From NCBI RefSeq assembly GCF_003060965.1, contig NZ_QAII01000034.1:1-39405 (forward strand): DNA of 39,405 bases, given 5' to 3'. This DNA is from Caulobacter sp. HMWF025 (GTDB taxonomy: Bacteria > Pseudomonadota > Alphaproteobacteria > Caulobacterales > Caulobacteraceae). Position 1 is the first letter of the stretch; each line of letters starts with the position of its first letter. A program made the position numbers and the translations under genes. Under the pieces are notes generated by a model. The model was not told the origin of the DNA, made no database searches, and saw only the letters and a program-made list of their open reading frames with translations. Shown piece after piece: positions 24,688-32,592 of the stretch.

Positions 24688-25935
24688 CTAAAGCTGGTCC
24701 AGCCCGTACACCGCATGCAGGGCGCGGACGGCCAGTTCAGTATAGGCCGCGTCGATCAGGACGCTGATCTTGATCTCCGAGGTCGAGATGACCTGGATGT
24801 TGATGTTCTTCTCGGCCAGGGCCTGGAACATCGACTGGGCGACGCCGGCGTGGCTGCGCATGCCGACCCCGATCACCGAAACCTTGGAGACGTCCTCGTC
24901 GACGGCCACGGCCTCGAAGCCGATCTCGGACTGGGCGGCCTGGACGATCTCGACGGCGCGCTGGGCGTCGCGCTTGCCGACCGTGAACTCCATGTTGGCG
25001 GTGTCGGCGCTGCGGGCGCGCGACTGCACGATCATGTCGACGTTCACATTGGCGTCGGCCAGCCGGCCGAAGATCTGCGAGGACACGCCCGGATGGTCGG
25101 GCAGGCCCAGCAGGGTGATCTTGGCTTCGTCGCGGCTATAGGCGACGCCCGAGACGATGCGCTTTTCCATGATTTCTTCCTCGTCGCAGACGATCGTACC
25201 TTGGCCCGGAGCTTCCCCCGGTTCGACGAAACTCGACAGCACCCGCACCGGGACGCGATGGGCCATGGCCATCTCGACCGAACGGGTCTGCAGAACCTTG
25301 GCCCCCAGCGAGGCCATTTCCAGCATCTCTTCATAAGAGATCCTGGCCAGCCGGCGGGCCTTCTTTTCGATGCGCGGGTCGGTCGTATAGACGCCGTCCA
25401 CGTCGGTATAGATGTCGCAGGCCCCCTTGACGGCGGCGGCGATGGCCACGGCGCTGGTGTCGGAGCCGCCGCGGCCCAGGGTGGTGATGCGGCCACCGGC
25501 CGTTACGCCCTGGAAGCCGGCGATCACGGCGATCTGGCCGGCCTCGAAACAGGCCTCCAGATTGGCCGGGGGGATGTCTTCAATGCGGGCGCGACCGTGG
25601 GCATCGTCAGTCAGGATCGGCACCTGCCAACCCAGGAACGAGCGGGCATTGAGGCCCATATTGCGCAGGGTCATGGCCAGCAGGCCGGCCGTCACCTGCT
25701 CGCCCGAGGCCACGACGGCATCATATTCGTCGTCCGACTCCGGCAGGCCCGCCGCAGCGCGGCCCGCACCGTCGGTCCAGGCGACCAGTTCATTGGTCTT
25801 GCCCGACATGGCCGAGACGACCACCGCCACAGACTTGCCGGTCGCGACCTCGGCGGCGACCAGACGGCCCACCCGCCGGATGCGCTCCAGGTCGGCCACG
25901 GAGGTGCCGCCGAACTTCATCACCAGACGAGACAC
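24688..25935 (-). CDS. lysC: Aspartate kinase
   Basis: First step of the aspartate pathway to lysine, threonine and methionine. The 415-residue single-function kinase starts MSRLVMKFGGTSVADLERI. The amino acid kinase domain (about 1-245) includes FQGVTAGGRITTLGRGGSDTSAVAIA and the DVDGVYTTDPRI loop. Two C-terminal ACT domains (about 265-415) predict allosteric control by lysine and threonine. It is divergent from ubiG, and the lysC-ubiG-DUF1178-nitrilase-grxC-comF neighbourhood is conserved in many alphaproteobacteria. Confidence 0.97.
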   Translation of the reverse strand: MSRLVMKFGGTSVADLERIRRVGRLVAAEVATGKSVAVVVSAMSGKTNELVAWTDGAGRAAAGLPESDDEYDAVVASGEQVTAGLLAMTLRNMGLNARSFLGWQVPILTDDAHGRARIEDIPPANLEACFEAGQIAVIAGFQGVTAGGRITTLGRGGSDTSAVAIAAAVKGACDIYTDVDGVYTTDPRIEKKARRLARISYEEMLEMASLGAKVLQTRSVEMAMAHRVPVRVLSSFVEPGEAPGQGTIVCDEEEIMEKRIVSGVAYSRDEAKITLLGLPDHPGVSSQIFGRLADANVNVDMIVQSRARSADTANMEFTVGKRDAQRAVEIVQAAQSEIGFEAVAVDEDVSKVSVIGVGMRSHAGVAQSMFQALAEKNINIQVISTSEIKISVLIDAAYTELAVRALHAVYGLDQL

Positions 25936-26107
25936 GTCTTCAAACCCTCAAGCGATAGCGGTTTTTTCTTGCGCCCACCCGACCGGATCACTCCCCGCCG
26001 CGCAAGCCCCGGCCTTCTAGCGGCGCAATGGCGCAACGGCAATGTCGTGGCGCTGTCTTTTTTTGCGGGGCGATGTCGCAGGGCTGCGGTCGTGATAGAC
26101 AGAGCCC

Positions 26108-26875
26108 ATGAGCCAAGCCGCCTCGCCTGACACCGCCGCCCCTTCCTGGTCCATCGACCCCGCCGACGTGGCGCGGTTCTCGGCGATCGCCGCCGAGTGG
26201 TGGGACCCCAAGGGCAAGTTCGCGCCGCTGCACGTGTTCAACCCCTGCCGGCTGGCCTTCATCCGCGAGCAGGCGCTGGAGCGTTTCGGTCGTGACACCG
26301 CCCTGCGTGCGCCGTTCGAGGGGCTCTCCCTGCTCGACATCGGCTGTGGAGGCGGCCTGCTGAGCGAGCCGATGGCCCGGCTGGGTTTTGACGTCACCGC
26401 CATCGACGCCTCGGAAAAGAACATCAAGACCGCCGCCACCCATGCGTCCGAACAGGGCCTGACCATCGGCTACCGCCCGGCCACCGCCGAGCAGTTGCTG
26501 GCCGAGGGGGCCGGGCCGTTCGACGTCGTCCTGACCATGGAGGTCATCGAGCACGTCGCCGATCCGGGCGAGTTCCTGCGCACCTGCGCCAAACTGCTGA
26601 AGCCCGGCGGCCTGATGATCGTCGCCACCCTGAACCGCACGCTGAAGGCCCTGGCCCTGGCCAAGATCGGCGCAGAATACGTCCTGCGCTGGGTGCCGGC
26701 GGGAACCCATGACTGGAAGCAGTTTCTGAAGCCCGAAGAGCTGCGCGCCTTCCTGGCCGGCGAGCCGGTGCAGATGCAGGGCCCGTTCGGCGTGACCTAC
26801 AATCCCCTGACCGGCCGCTGGAGCCGCTCCAGTGACAGCGACATCAACTACATGATGACCGTCATGCGGGACTGA
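26108..26875 (+). CDS. ubiG: Ubiquinone O-methyltransferase
   Basis: S-adenosylmethionine-dependent enzyme that carries out both O-methylations in ubiquinone synthesis. The 255-residue protein keeps the UbiG-specific start [30 protein letters not shown] motif [20 protein letters not shown], the acidic motif VTAIDAS and the [20 protein letters not shown] block. Length is usual. The product is membrane-associated in many bacteria but has no transmembrane helix. Confidence 0.97.
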   Translation: MSQAASPDTAAPSWSIDPADVARFSAIAAEWWDPKGKFAPLHVFNPCRLAFIREQALERFGRDTALRAPFEGLSLLDIGCGGGLLSEPMARLGFDVTAIDASEKNIKTAATHASEQGLTIGYRPATAEQLLAEGAGPFDVVLTMEVIEHVADPGEFLRTCAKLLKPGGLMIVATLNRTLKALALAKIGAEYVLRWVPAGTHDWKQFLKPEELRAFLAGEPVQMQGPFGVTYNPLTGRWSRSSDSDINYMMTVMRD

Positions 26876-26992
26876 CCCCCGCCACGGAACCTGCGCAGAC
26901 CCGGGGGCTTATGCTCCCCACAGGGACCCTGTGCAGGATTGGCGGCCCGTCGGGGCAAGGACGTCGATCCGTTCCACGAACGGAGAGCTTCC

Positions 26993-28006
26993 ATGACCAG
27001 CAAGACCACCGCCATCCTGATGGCCGCCAGCGTCGTCTGCGGTGCCGCCGCGCCCGCCTTCGCCCAGGCTCCCGCTGCCCAGGCCACCTATCAGGACCGG
27101 CTGGAAACCTACCGCGACCAGCGCGCGGCCTATAACGGCCAGGTCGCCGACTACGGGGCCCAGCAACGGGCCTATGAGGCCGACCGCGCCCAGTACGAGC
27201 AGGCCCGCCACGACTATGACCGCCGCTACGGGGCCGGAGCCTATGACCGGCGCTATCCGCAGTATGCGACGCGCTACAGCCAGGGCCCCTATCGCACCGA
27301 GTCCGCCGCTTTCACGCGGGACCGCCTGGCCTATGAGCGCAATCGCCGGATCTATGACCGCCGTCGGGGCGAGGGAGCCTATGACCGGCGCAACCCGCAG
27401 ACCGCCGCCCGCTTCCGGATCGACAGCAACTATGCCGCCAATAGCGCCTACGACGCCCCCCGGGTGCAGTGGGAGCGTGACCGTGCCGACTATGAGCGGG
27501 CCCGGACCGACTACGACCGTCGCTATGGCGGCGGGGCCTATGACCGTCGCAATCCCGACTCGGCCGGTCGTTACGGCGCGCCCTATGGCGGTGGCCTCAA
27601 CAGCGACACGGCCGTCAACAGCAACGAGCCCTGCCGCCAGGATGCCCGCAAGAACGCGGTGATCGGCGGCGTGATCGGGGCCCTGGCCGGCAGTGTGGTC
27701 GGCTCCAATGCGGCCGCACGGAATGCCAGGCCGGAAGGCACGGTGCTGGGGGCCCTCGTCGGGGCAGGCATCGGGGCCGCCATCGGCAACGCCTCCGCCC
27801 AATCGCGATGCGACACGCGCGGCACCTACTGGACCCAGGACGACACCGTGCCCTACCGCGACAGCCGCCCGGACGGACGCAGCTACAGCGTCAGCGAGGA
27901 ACGCTGCCGTCTGGCCCCGGCCCCGACCGAATACAACGGCCGCACCGAGACCCGGTATGTCCGCGTCTGCCCCGATACCGACGGCCGCTTCCGCATCGAG
28001 GACTGA
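26993..28006 (+). CDS. Exported YDRR-repeat protein with glycine-zipper domain
   Basis: A 337-residue protein with a signal peptide (cleavage near AAPAFAQA). A helical Gln/Tyr/Arg-rich region is followed by three imperfect repeats of a YDRR..GxGAYDRR unit, near residues 72, 113 and 180. Then comes a glycine-zipper 2TM domain (about 220-268; two GG..G.GA.. helices) and a Cys-containing tail. The repeats resemble those of surface-exposed low-complexity proteins; the zipper likely sits in or on a membrane. GGAGAG precedes the ATG at 26993. It is followed by a second, shorter glycine-zipper gene. Confidence 0.83.
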   Translation: MTSKTTAILMAASVVCGAAAPAFAQAPAAQATYQDRLETYRDQRAAYNGQVADYGAQQRAYEADRAQYEQARHDYDRRYGAGAYDRRYPQYATRYSQGPYRTESAAFTRDRLAYERNRRIYDRRRGEGAYDRRNPQTAARFRIDSNYAANSAYDAPRVQWERDRADYERARTDYDRRYGGGAYDRRNPDSAGRYGAPYGGGLNSDTAVNSNEPCRQDARKNAVIGGVIGALAGSVVGSNAAARNARPEGTVLGALVGAGIGAAIGNASAQSRCDTRGTYWTQDDTVPYRDSRPDGRSYSVSEERCRLAPAPTEYNGRTETRYVRVCPDTDGRFRIED

Positions 28007-28030
28007 TCGGCCCCGCACTGACTTTGCGAC

Positions 28031-28071
28031 CTGACGCGAACCGACGCCGCTCGCAGGCGTTATCGCGTCAG
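28031..28071 (+). terminator. Nested hairpin between two glycine-zipper genes
   Basis: CTGACGCG (28031-28038) pairs with CGCGTCAG (28064-28071), and within it ACGCC (28044-28048) pairs with GGCGT (28056-28060). It starts 24 bases after the first gene and ends 31 bases before the second. No T-run follows, so it may be an mRNA structure or a weak terminator. Confidence 0.45.
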
Positions 28072-28102
28072 GGACATCCACCATAACCACAAGGAGCTCG
28101 CC

Positions 28103-28417
28103 ATGCGCGCCCGAACCAAAGCCATCCTCGTCGCCCTCGCCCTGGGCTTCACCACCTCGACCGTCGCCGTCACCGCCGCCGAGGCCCAGCACCGCGACCA
28201 CCGGGGCGAGCGCTATCGCGTGAAGATCTGCAAGAAGACCAAGGGCAAGAACGGCACCGTCATCGGCGGCCTGACCGGCGGCACCCTGGGTGCGGCCGTG
28301 GCCGGTGACGGATCACGCACCGAAGGCGCGGTCCTCGGCGGCCTGGTCGGCGCGGTGGCCGGCAACCAGATCGCCAAGAAGAAAGTCTGCCACTATGAAT
28401 ACCGCTATCGCCGCTAG
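28103..28417 (+). CDS. Small glycine-zipper 2TM protein
   Basis: A 104-residue exported protein: signal peptide (cleavage near AAEAQ), short basic segment with a Cys, then GTVIGGLTGGTLGAAVAGD and EGAVLGGLVGAVAGNQIA, two glycine-zipper helices as in the Rickettsia 17-kDa antigen family, and a C-terminal Cys/Tyr/Arg tail. The two helices align with the C-terminal zipper of the gene just upstream (NAVIGGVIGALAGSVVG / EGTVLGALVGAGIGAAIGN), so the two are probably related. AAGGAG lies upstream of the ATG. Confidence 0.83.
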   Translation: MRARTKAILVALALGFTTSTVAVTAAEAQHRDHRGERYRVKICKKTKGKNGTVIGGLTGGTLGAAVAGDGSRTEGAVLGGLVGAVAGNQIAKKKVCHYEYRYRR

Positions 28418-28432
28418 GGTTTGGGCGGAATT

Positions 28433-28457
28433 GCCCTCTCCCCTTTAGGGAGAGGGC
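28433..28457. terminator. Bidirectional dyad between convergent genes
   Basis: GCCCTCTCCC, five-base loop, GGGAGAGGGC: a perfect 10-bp stem between the glycine-zipper gene and the convergent DUF1178 gene. It resembles the C-rich/G-rich dyads near both window ends and probably serves as a terminator for both directions. Confidence 0.6.
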
Positions 28458-28463
28458 AGACGC

Positions 28464-28898
28464 TCAGTTGATCTCCGTCTTCTTCGGCGCGGGCGGCGGC
28501 AGGGGGGCGACCTTGATGCCGTCCTCGATCAGGGCCTTGGCTTCGGCGGGCGTGGCCTCGCCATAGATGCCGCGTTCTTCCGACTTGCCCTCGTGGATGG
28601 CGCGCGCCTCCTTGGCGAAGGCGTCGCCGACATTGTCGAAGTTCTCCTCGACGTGCCGGCGCACCTCGCCCATGGCGCTCATCATCATTTCGCGCATTTT
28701 CGGGTCGACAGCCGGGGCGGTGCCTTGCGCCTTCGTGCCGCGCACGGCCGGGGCCATGATCTGCTTGCTGACGCCGCGCGAGCCGCAGACCGGGCACTCG
28801 ACGAGGCCGCGTGCGCTCTGCTCGTCATAGTCGGACGACGAGCCGAACCAGCCCTCGAACCCATGGGCGGCATCGCACTGGAGCGCGTACTTGATCAT
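28464..28898 (-). CDS. DUF1178 family protein
   Basis: A 144-residue protein starting MIKYALQCDAAHGFEGWFGSSSDYDEQSARGLVECPVCGS, the usual DUF1178 opening with a Cys pair (CPVC) and the upstream C8. The middle contains a helical segment with Met- and Glu-rich residues, the C-terminus is Pro-rich. The four Cys may bind a metal. Function is not known to me. It is the last gene of a likely comF-grxC-nitrilase-DUF1178 operon, 19 bp after the nitrilase. Confidence 0.9.
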   Translation of the reverse strand: MIKYALQCDAAHGFEGWFGSSSDYDEQSARGLVECPVCGSRGVSKQIMAPAVRGTKAQGTAPAVDPKMREMMMSAMGEVRRHVEENFDNVGDAFAKEARAIHEGKSEERGIYGEATPAEAKALIEDGIKVAPLPPPAPKKTEIN

Positions 28899-28917
28899 GT
28901 TCTGAAGATGGGGATCG

Positions 28918-29754
28918 TCAGGGTCCGGTAAAGGGGCGGGCGTTCCTGAGGGCCGGGATGGCCGCACGGGCCCGGGCCGCAGCCTCCAGGTCGAGATTGG
29001 CCAGAAGCACGCCGGGTTCGTCGTGGTCAAGCATGCCGAGGATCTCGCCCCACGGGCCGATGGCGATGGTGTGCCCCCAGGTGCCGCGCCCGTCCTCGTG
29101 GAACCCGCCCTGGGCGGCGGCCAGCACGAACGAGCCGGTCTCGATGGCCCGGGCCCGCAGCAGCACCTCCCAGTGGGCCTCGCCGGTGGGCCGGGTAAAG
29201 GCGGCCGGGGCGGTCAGGATGGTCGCCCCCTTCAGGGCCAGGGCCCGGTGCAGGGCCGGAAAACGCATGTCGTAGCAGATGGTCAGGCCCAGCATCCCGA
29301 AGGGGGTCTCGACCACGACCGCCCGCTCGCCGGGCTCGTAGGCCGCCGATTCCCGCGCTGTCTCTCCGGTGGGCAGGTCGACGTCGAACATGTGCAGCTT
29401 GTCATAGGTGGCGACGATGGTGCCGGTCGGGTCGATCACCGCCTGGCGGTTGGCCGCCTTGCCGCCCGCCTCGCGCGTCACCAGGGCCGAGCCGACATCG
29501 ATCCAGACGCCCAGTTCAACGGCCAGATCGCGCAGGCCCTGCACGACCACATCGTCTTCCAGCGCCGTCAGCGACGGCAGCAGCCTGGCCCGGTCCTTCT
29601 GCACCACATTGGTGCATTCCGGCGTCAGGATCAGCTGCGCCCCGCCGGCGGCCGCTGCGCGCACGAGCGGCACCACATGGTCCAGGGCGGCGGCCTGGGT
29701 GGCCGGGGTGCAGGTCTGGACCAGGCCGACCCGGACGGACGCGGGCTGGCTCAT
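28918..29754 (-). CDS. Carbon-nitrogen hydrolase (Nit family)
   Basis: A 278-residue nitrilase-superfamily amidase. The Glu-Lys-Cys triad is visible as E46 (LTPECTNV), K119 (YDKLHMFDV) and C160 (LTICYDMRFP). The last segment matches the Nit1/deaminated-glutathione-amidase branch, so repair of deaminated glutathione is a reasonable inference; the adjacent grxC fits a glutathione link. Its ATG overlaps the grxC stop by the ATGA at 29751-29754. Confidence 0.93.
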   Translation of the reverse strand: MSQPASVRVGLVQTCTPATQAAALDHVVPLVRAAAAGGAQLILTPECTNVVQKDRARLLPSLTALEDDVVVQGLRDLAVELGVWIDVGSALVTREAGGKAANRQAVIDPTGTIVATYDKLHMFDVDLPTGETARESAAYEPGERAVVVETPFGMLGLTICYDMRFPALHRALALKGATILTAPAAFTRPTGEAHWEVLLRARAIETGSFVLAAAQGGFHEDGRGTWGHTIAIGPWGEILGMLDHDEPGVLLANLDLEAAARARAAIPALRNARPFTGP

Positions 29755-30005
29755 GCGGCGAGGAGACCGTCCAGCTTGCCCTCACGCTCCAGGGCCATCA
29801 TGTCGTCGCAGCCGCCAATGTGCTGATCGCCGATGAAGATCTGCGGGAAGGTGGCGCGGCCCGAGCGGTCCATCATTTCCTGACGCAGCTTGGGGTCCAT
29901 GCCGGCCTCGATCTCGGTGAAATCGGCAGCCTTGTCGCCCAGCAGCTTCAGGGCGCGGGCGCAGTAGCCGCAGAACGGACGGGTGTAGATAGTGACGTGT
30001 GCCAT
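29751..30005 (-). CDS. grxC: Glutaredoxin 3
   Basis: An 84-residue thioltransferase of the glutaredoxin fold. The active site is C12-G-Y-C15 rather than the common CPYC, the cis-proline is in TFPQIFIG, and the glutathione-binding GGCDD follows. It reduces disulfides and glutathionylated proteins with glutathione. The start MAHVTIYT at 30003-30005 is preferred over an in-frame ATG ten codons earlier. It is coupled to the nitrilase downstream and follows comF by 26 bp. Confidence 0.95.
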   Translation of the reverse strand: MAHVTIYTRPFCGYCARALKLLGDKAADFTEIEAGMDPKLRQEMMDRSGRATFPQIFIGDQHIGGCDDMMALEREGKLDGLLAA

Positions 30006-30031
30006 GGCGGTTTGAGTCTCTCCTTCGCCCT

Positions 30032-30826
30032 TCATATAGGACGCGCCTGCCGTTCTGTAACGCGTGCGACGACAGCCAGGGTCACCTGGGCCGCGCCGGC
30101 TGCCTTCAGGGCCCTTGCGCAGCCCTCGGCCGTGGCCCCGGTGGTCAGGACGTCATCGACCAGCACGATCTTTCGCCCGATCACCTGATGGCGGCGGCTC
30201 TCGGGCACCGCAAAGGCGGCGGCGACATTGCGACGGCGGCCGACGGCCGACTTGCCGCCCTGGCTGACCGTGTCGCGCTGGCGGACCAAGGCGTCGGCCA
30301 GGTAGCGGGTGCCGCTCAGCCTCGCCAGTGGCCGGGCGATCTCGGCGGCCTGGTTGTAGCGCCGGCGCAGCAGGCGGCCGGGATGCATGGGCACGGGCAC
30401 CACGGCATCGGCCTCGTCCAGCAGCGGCGCGGCGGCGCGCGACAGCCAGCGGGCGAACAGGCCGGACAGATCCGTGCGGTCGGCGTGCTTCAGCTTCAGG
30501 ATCAGGTCGCGTGAGTGCTCGTCATAGACGCAGGCCGCCCGGGCCCGGACGAAGGCTCGCGGCCGGGCCTGGCACAGGGGGCACAGCTGCACCGCGCCGG
30601 TGTCGAAGGGCTGGGCCGCGCCGCAGCCGTCACAGACCGGATCGTCGAGAAAGCTCACCCGGTTCCAGGCCTCGACCGCCAGGCCGGGGCTCAGGGCCGC
30701 CTCGCCGTCAAAGCTTCGCGGCGGCAGGACCAGCTCCAGCAGCCCCCGGCCGAGGGCGGCCAGCCGCGGGCCGGGCGAAAGCGCCGCTTTCCATCGGCCT
30801 CCGGAATCGCCATGTTCCGCCCACAT
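30032..30826 (-). CDS. ComF family phosphoribosyltransferase-like protein
   Basis: A 264-residue protein with a C-terminal PRPP-binding fold: VVPVPMHPGRLLRRRYNQAAEIARPLA and the VLVDDVLTTGAT motif are typical of ComF. The Zn-finger-like part has CDGCG and CPLC. The first Cys pair usual after LLPPR is replaced by SFDGE. ComF-type proteins take part in DNA uptake in some bacteria; in this gene order the role is unproven. The ATG at 30824-30826 is the only start near the family N-terminus and overlaps the start of the divergent methyltransferase. Confidence 0.88.
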   Translation of the reverse strand: MWAEHGDSGGRWKAALSPGPRLAALGRGLLELVLPPRSFDGEAALSPGLAVEAWNRVSFLDDPVCDGCGAAQPFDTGAVQLCPLCQARPRAFVRARAACVYDEHSRDLILKLKHADRTDLSGLFARWLSRAAAPLLDEADAVVPVPMHPGRLLRRRYNQAAEIARPLARLSGTRYLADALVRQRDTVSQGGKSAVGRRRNVAAAFAVPESRRHQVIGRKIVLVDDVLTTGATAEGCARALKAAGAAQVTLAVVARVTERQARPI

Positions 30827-31736
30827 GACCGCCACGCCCCTGCTCTTCGACCGCGCCCTGCACCGTTCCCGGCTGGACCGCGCCGCGCCCGCCTTCGCCG
30901 CCGCCGACTTCCTCAAGTGCCGTGCGGCCGAGGATGTGGTCATGCGGCTGGAGACGATCCTGCGCCGGTTTCCGGTCGCCGTCGATCTGGGATCGCGCCA
31001 TGGAGCCTTTGCGGCGGCCCTGTCGCAAAGCGATGCCGCCGGCAACATCGATATGCTGTTCGAGACCGATCTTTCGGCCCGCATGCTGGGCAACCGGGCC
31101 GGAGCGCGGGTCGCGGCCGATGAGGAACGCCTGCCGTTCGGCGATGCGACCCTGGATCTCGCGGTCTCGACCCTGGCCCTGCACTGGACCAACGACCTGG
31201 TCGGTGCCCTGATCCAGATCCGCCGCGCGCTGCGGCCCGACGGCCTGTTCATCGGCGCGATCTTCGGCGGGGCCACCCTGACCGAGCTTCGCCAGGTGCT
31301 GCTGCAGGCCGAAGACGAGATCAGCGGCGGGGCCGCCTTCCGGGTCTCGCCGTTTGCCGATGCCATTGATGCCGCGGGCCTGCTGCAGCGGGCCGGCTTT
31401 GCCCTGCCGGTCGCCGACGTCGACCGGGTCAAGGTGCGTTACGCCCATCCCATAGAACTGCTGCGCGACCTGCGGCGCATGGGTGAGACCAGCGTGCTCC
31501 TGGACCGCTCGCGCAAGCCGCTGTCGCGTCGCGTGCTGCTGCGGGCGATGGAGCTCTATGTCGAACGGTTCGCCGAGGCGGACGGTCGTGTGCCGGCGAC
31601 CTTCGAGATCGTCTCGGTCACCGGCTGGGCTCCGCACGAAAGCCAGCAGAAGCCGCTGCGCCCCGGATCAGCGAAGATGCGGCTGGCGGACGCCCTCGGC
31701 GCGGTCGAGCAGTCGGCGGGAGAAAAGCCGCTCTAG
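30825..31736 (+). CDS. NDUFAF5/BioC-like methyltransferase-fold protein
   Basis: A 303-residue class I SAM-binding fold protein. The start LLFDRALHRSRLDRAAPAFAAADFLK is characteristic of the alphaproteobacterial homologues of NDUFAF5, a complex I assembly factor that hydroxylates an arginine. The SAM motif VAVDLGSRHGAFA, the LPFGDATLDLAVSTLALHWTNDL block and the GYAPHESQQKP-like (GWAPHESQQKPLRPGSAK) C-terminus agree. These are often named BioC, but no biotin genes are near. Its stop shares CTAG with the convergent pilin gene. Confidence 0.9.
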   Translation: MTATPLLFDRALHRSRLDRAAPAFAAADFLKCRAAEDVVMRLETILRRFPVAVDLGSRHGAFAAALSQSDAAGNIDMLFETDLSARMLGNRAGARVAADEERLPFGDATLDLAVSTLALHWTNDLVGALIQIRRALRPDGLFIGAIFGGATLTELRQVLLQAEDEISGGAAFRVSPFADAIDAAGLLQRAGFALPVADVDRVKVRYAHPIELLRDLRRMGETSVLLDRSRKPLSRRVLLRAMELYVERFAEADGRVPATFEIVSVTGWAPHESQQKPLRPGSAKMRLADALGAVEQSAGEKPL

Positions 31737-31912
31737 CTGGCGGCGGCCGTCATGGCCGTGCCGGCCTTACTGAAGCTGGTCTTGATGGCGGTGCTCAGCA
31801 CCGAGACCGCGCTGATGATGGCGATGCAGATCAGGGCGACGAGGATCCCGACCTCGACCGCCGTCGCGCCCCGCTCATCACGCCAGAAACCGGTCAGGAA
31901 CGAACGGCTCAG
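31733..31912 (-). CDS. Flp-family type IVb pilin, apparent CTG start
   Basis: A 59-residue frame encoding a Flp prepilin: short basic leader SRSFLTGFWRDERG, cleavage after G15, then ATAVEVGILVALICIAIISAV as the hydrophobic N-terminal helix and a Ser/Ala/Thr tail. Glu at +5 (E20) is kept, but the usual Tyr at +6 is Val. No ATG, GTG or TTG lies near the leader; a CTG at 31910-31912 fits its usual length and overlaps the mutT stop as CTGA. The alternative ATG at 31991-31993 would add a 27-residue extension inside mutT. No cpa/tad genes are present in the window. Confidence 0.75.
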   Translation of the reverse strand: MSRSFLTGFWRDERGATAVEVGILVALICIAIISAVSVLSTAIKTSFSKAGTAMTAAAS

Positions 31913-32313
31913 AGCAGATCGCGCAACCAGGCGACCAGCGGCAGGTCCGCCGGCGGCATCGGATAGTCGGCGAGCTTGTCGGGTTTCACCCATGCCAGGG
32001 CCTCGTGCTCCTTGCGCGCGACCAGACCCTCCCAGCGACGCAGCAGGTACAGTGGCATCAGGAGGTGAAAAGACTCGTAACTGTGCGACGCAAACACGAA
32101 CGGGGCCAGACAGGCCTGGGCGACCTTGATGCCCAGTTCCTCGTCCAGTTCGCGGATCAGGCACTGCTCGGGGGTCTCGCCGGCCTCGACCTTGCCGCCG
32201 GGAAACTCCCACAGCCCCGCCAGAGCCTTGCCCTGCGGCCGCTGGCAGATCAGCACACGGCCGTCGACATCGATCAGGGCGGCGGCGGCGACGAGGACGA
32301 TGGGCTTGGTCAT
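31909..32313 (-). CDS. mutT: 8-oxo-dGTP diphosphatase (MutT)
   Basis: A 134-residue Nudix hydrolase. The Nudix box is complete: GGKVEAGETPEQCLIRELDEELGI. The short start MTKPIVLVAAAALIDVDGRVLICQRPQGK and the EFPGGK segment are characteristic of MutT, which removes oxidised dGTP. The ATG at 32311-32313 is preferred; longer in-frame starts read into the helicase leader region. Its stop codon overlaps the apparent CTG start of the pilin gene. Confidence 0.93.
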   Translation of the reverse strand: MTKPIVLVAAAALIDVDGRVLICQRPQGKALAGLWEFPGGKVEAGETPEQCLIRELDEELGIKVAQACLAPFVFASHSYESFHLLMPLYLLRRWEGLVARKEHEALAWVKPDKLADYPMPPADLPLVAWLRDLL

Positions 32314-32368
32314 GGGGGCGGTTTGGCGCGACAAAAGCGCCCTGGCAAGGGGTGCCGGGCCCCGCCCC

Positions 32369-32397
32369 TTGACTTCGCACCTGCGAAAGCGGATAAG
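32369..32397 (+). promoter_or_regulatory. Candidate promoter of the helicase gene
   Basis: TTGACT at 32369-32374 and GATAAG at 32392-32397 are separated by 17 bases. They would place transcription about 190 bases before the helicase start. The match to sigma-70-type elements is fair; another -10-like sequence (GCTATC near 32417) cannot be excluded. Confidence 0.4.
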
Positions 32398-32404
32398 CCC
32401 GCTG

Positions 32405-32592
32405 CGCCCATAGGCGCTATCGGTGCTCCAGCCGCGTGAGGGTCCATTTACGGACCAGCCTGTCGAGCGCCATGAAGCTTTCCATAAGACCGCCCGGGCC
32501 ACGCGGGGCGCTCCCCAACCGACCCGCCTCATGGGCGAGCCGCGCGAGGACCGCGCGCGCCGTCATGCGGCCCTGTCTGAAAGACACCCGAC
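32405..32592 (+). other. Long leader of the DEAD-box helicase gene
   Basis: About 190 bases between the candidate promoter and the helicase start contain GGTCC-ATTTAC-GGACC and a CGCGCG-AGGAC-CGCGCG hairpin, plus a short upstream reading frame opening with an ATG near 32472. Helicase leaders in bacteria can be autoregulated or cold-responsive; that is only an inference here. Confidence 0.4.

Noticed and set aside
30825..31736. Biotin synthesis gene bioC
   Set aside because: The N-terminus and gene context fit the NDUFAF5-like branch, and no other biotin gene is near.
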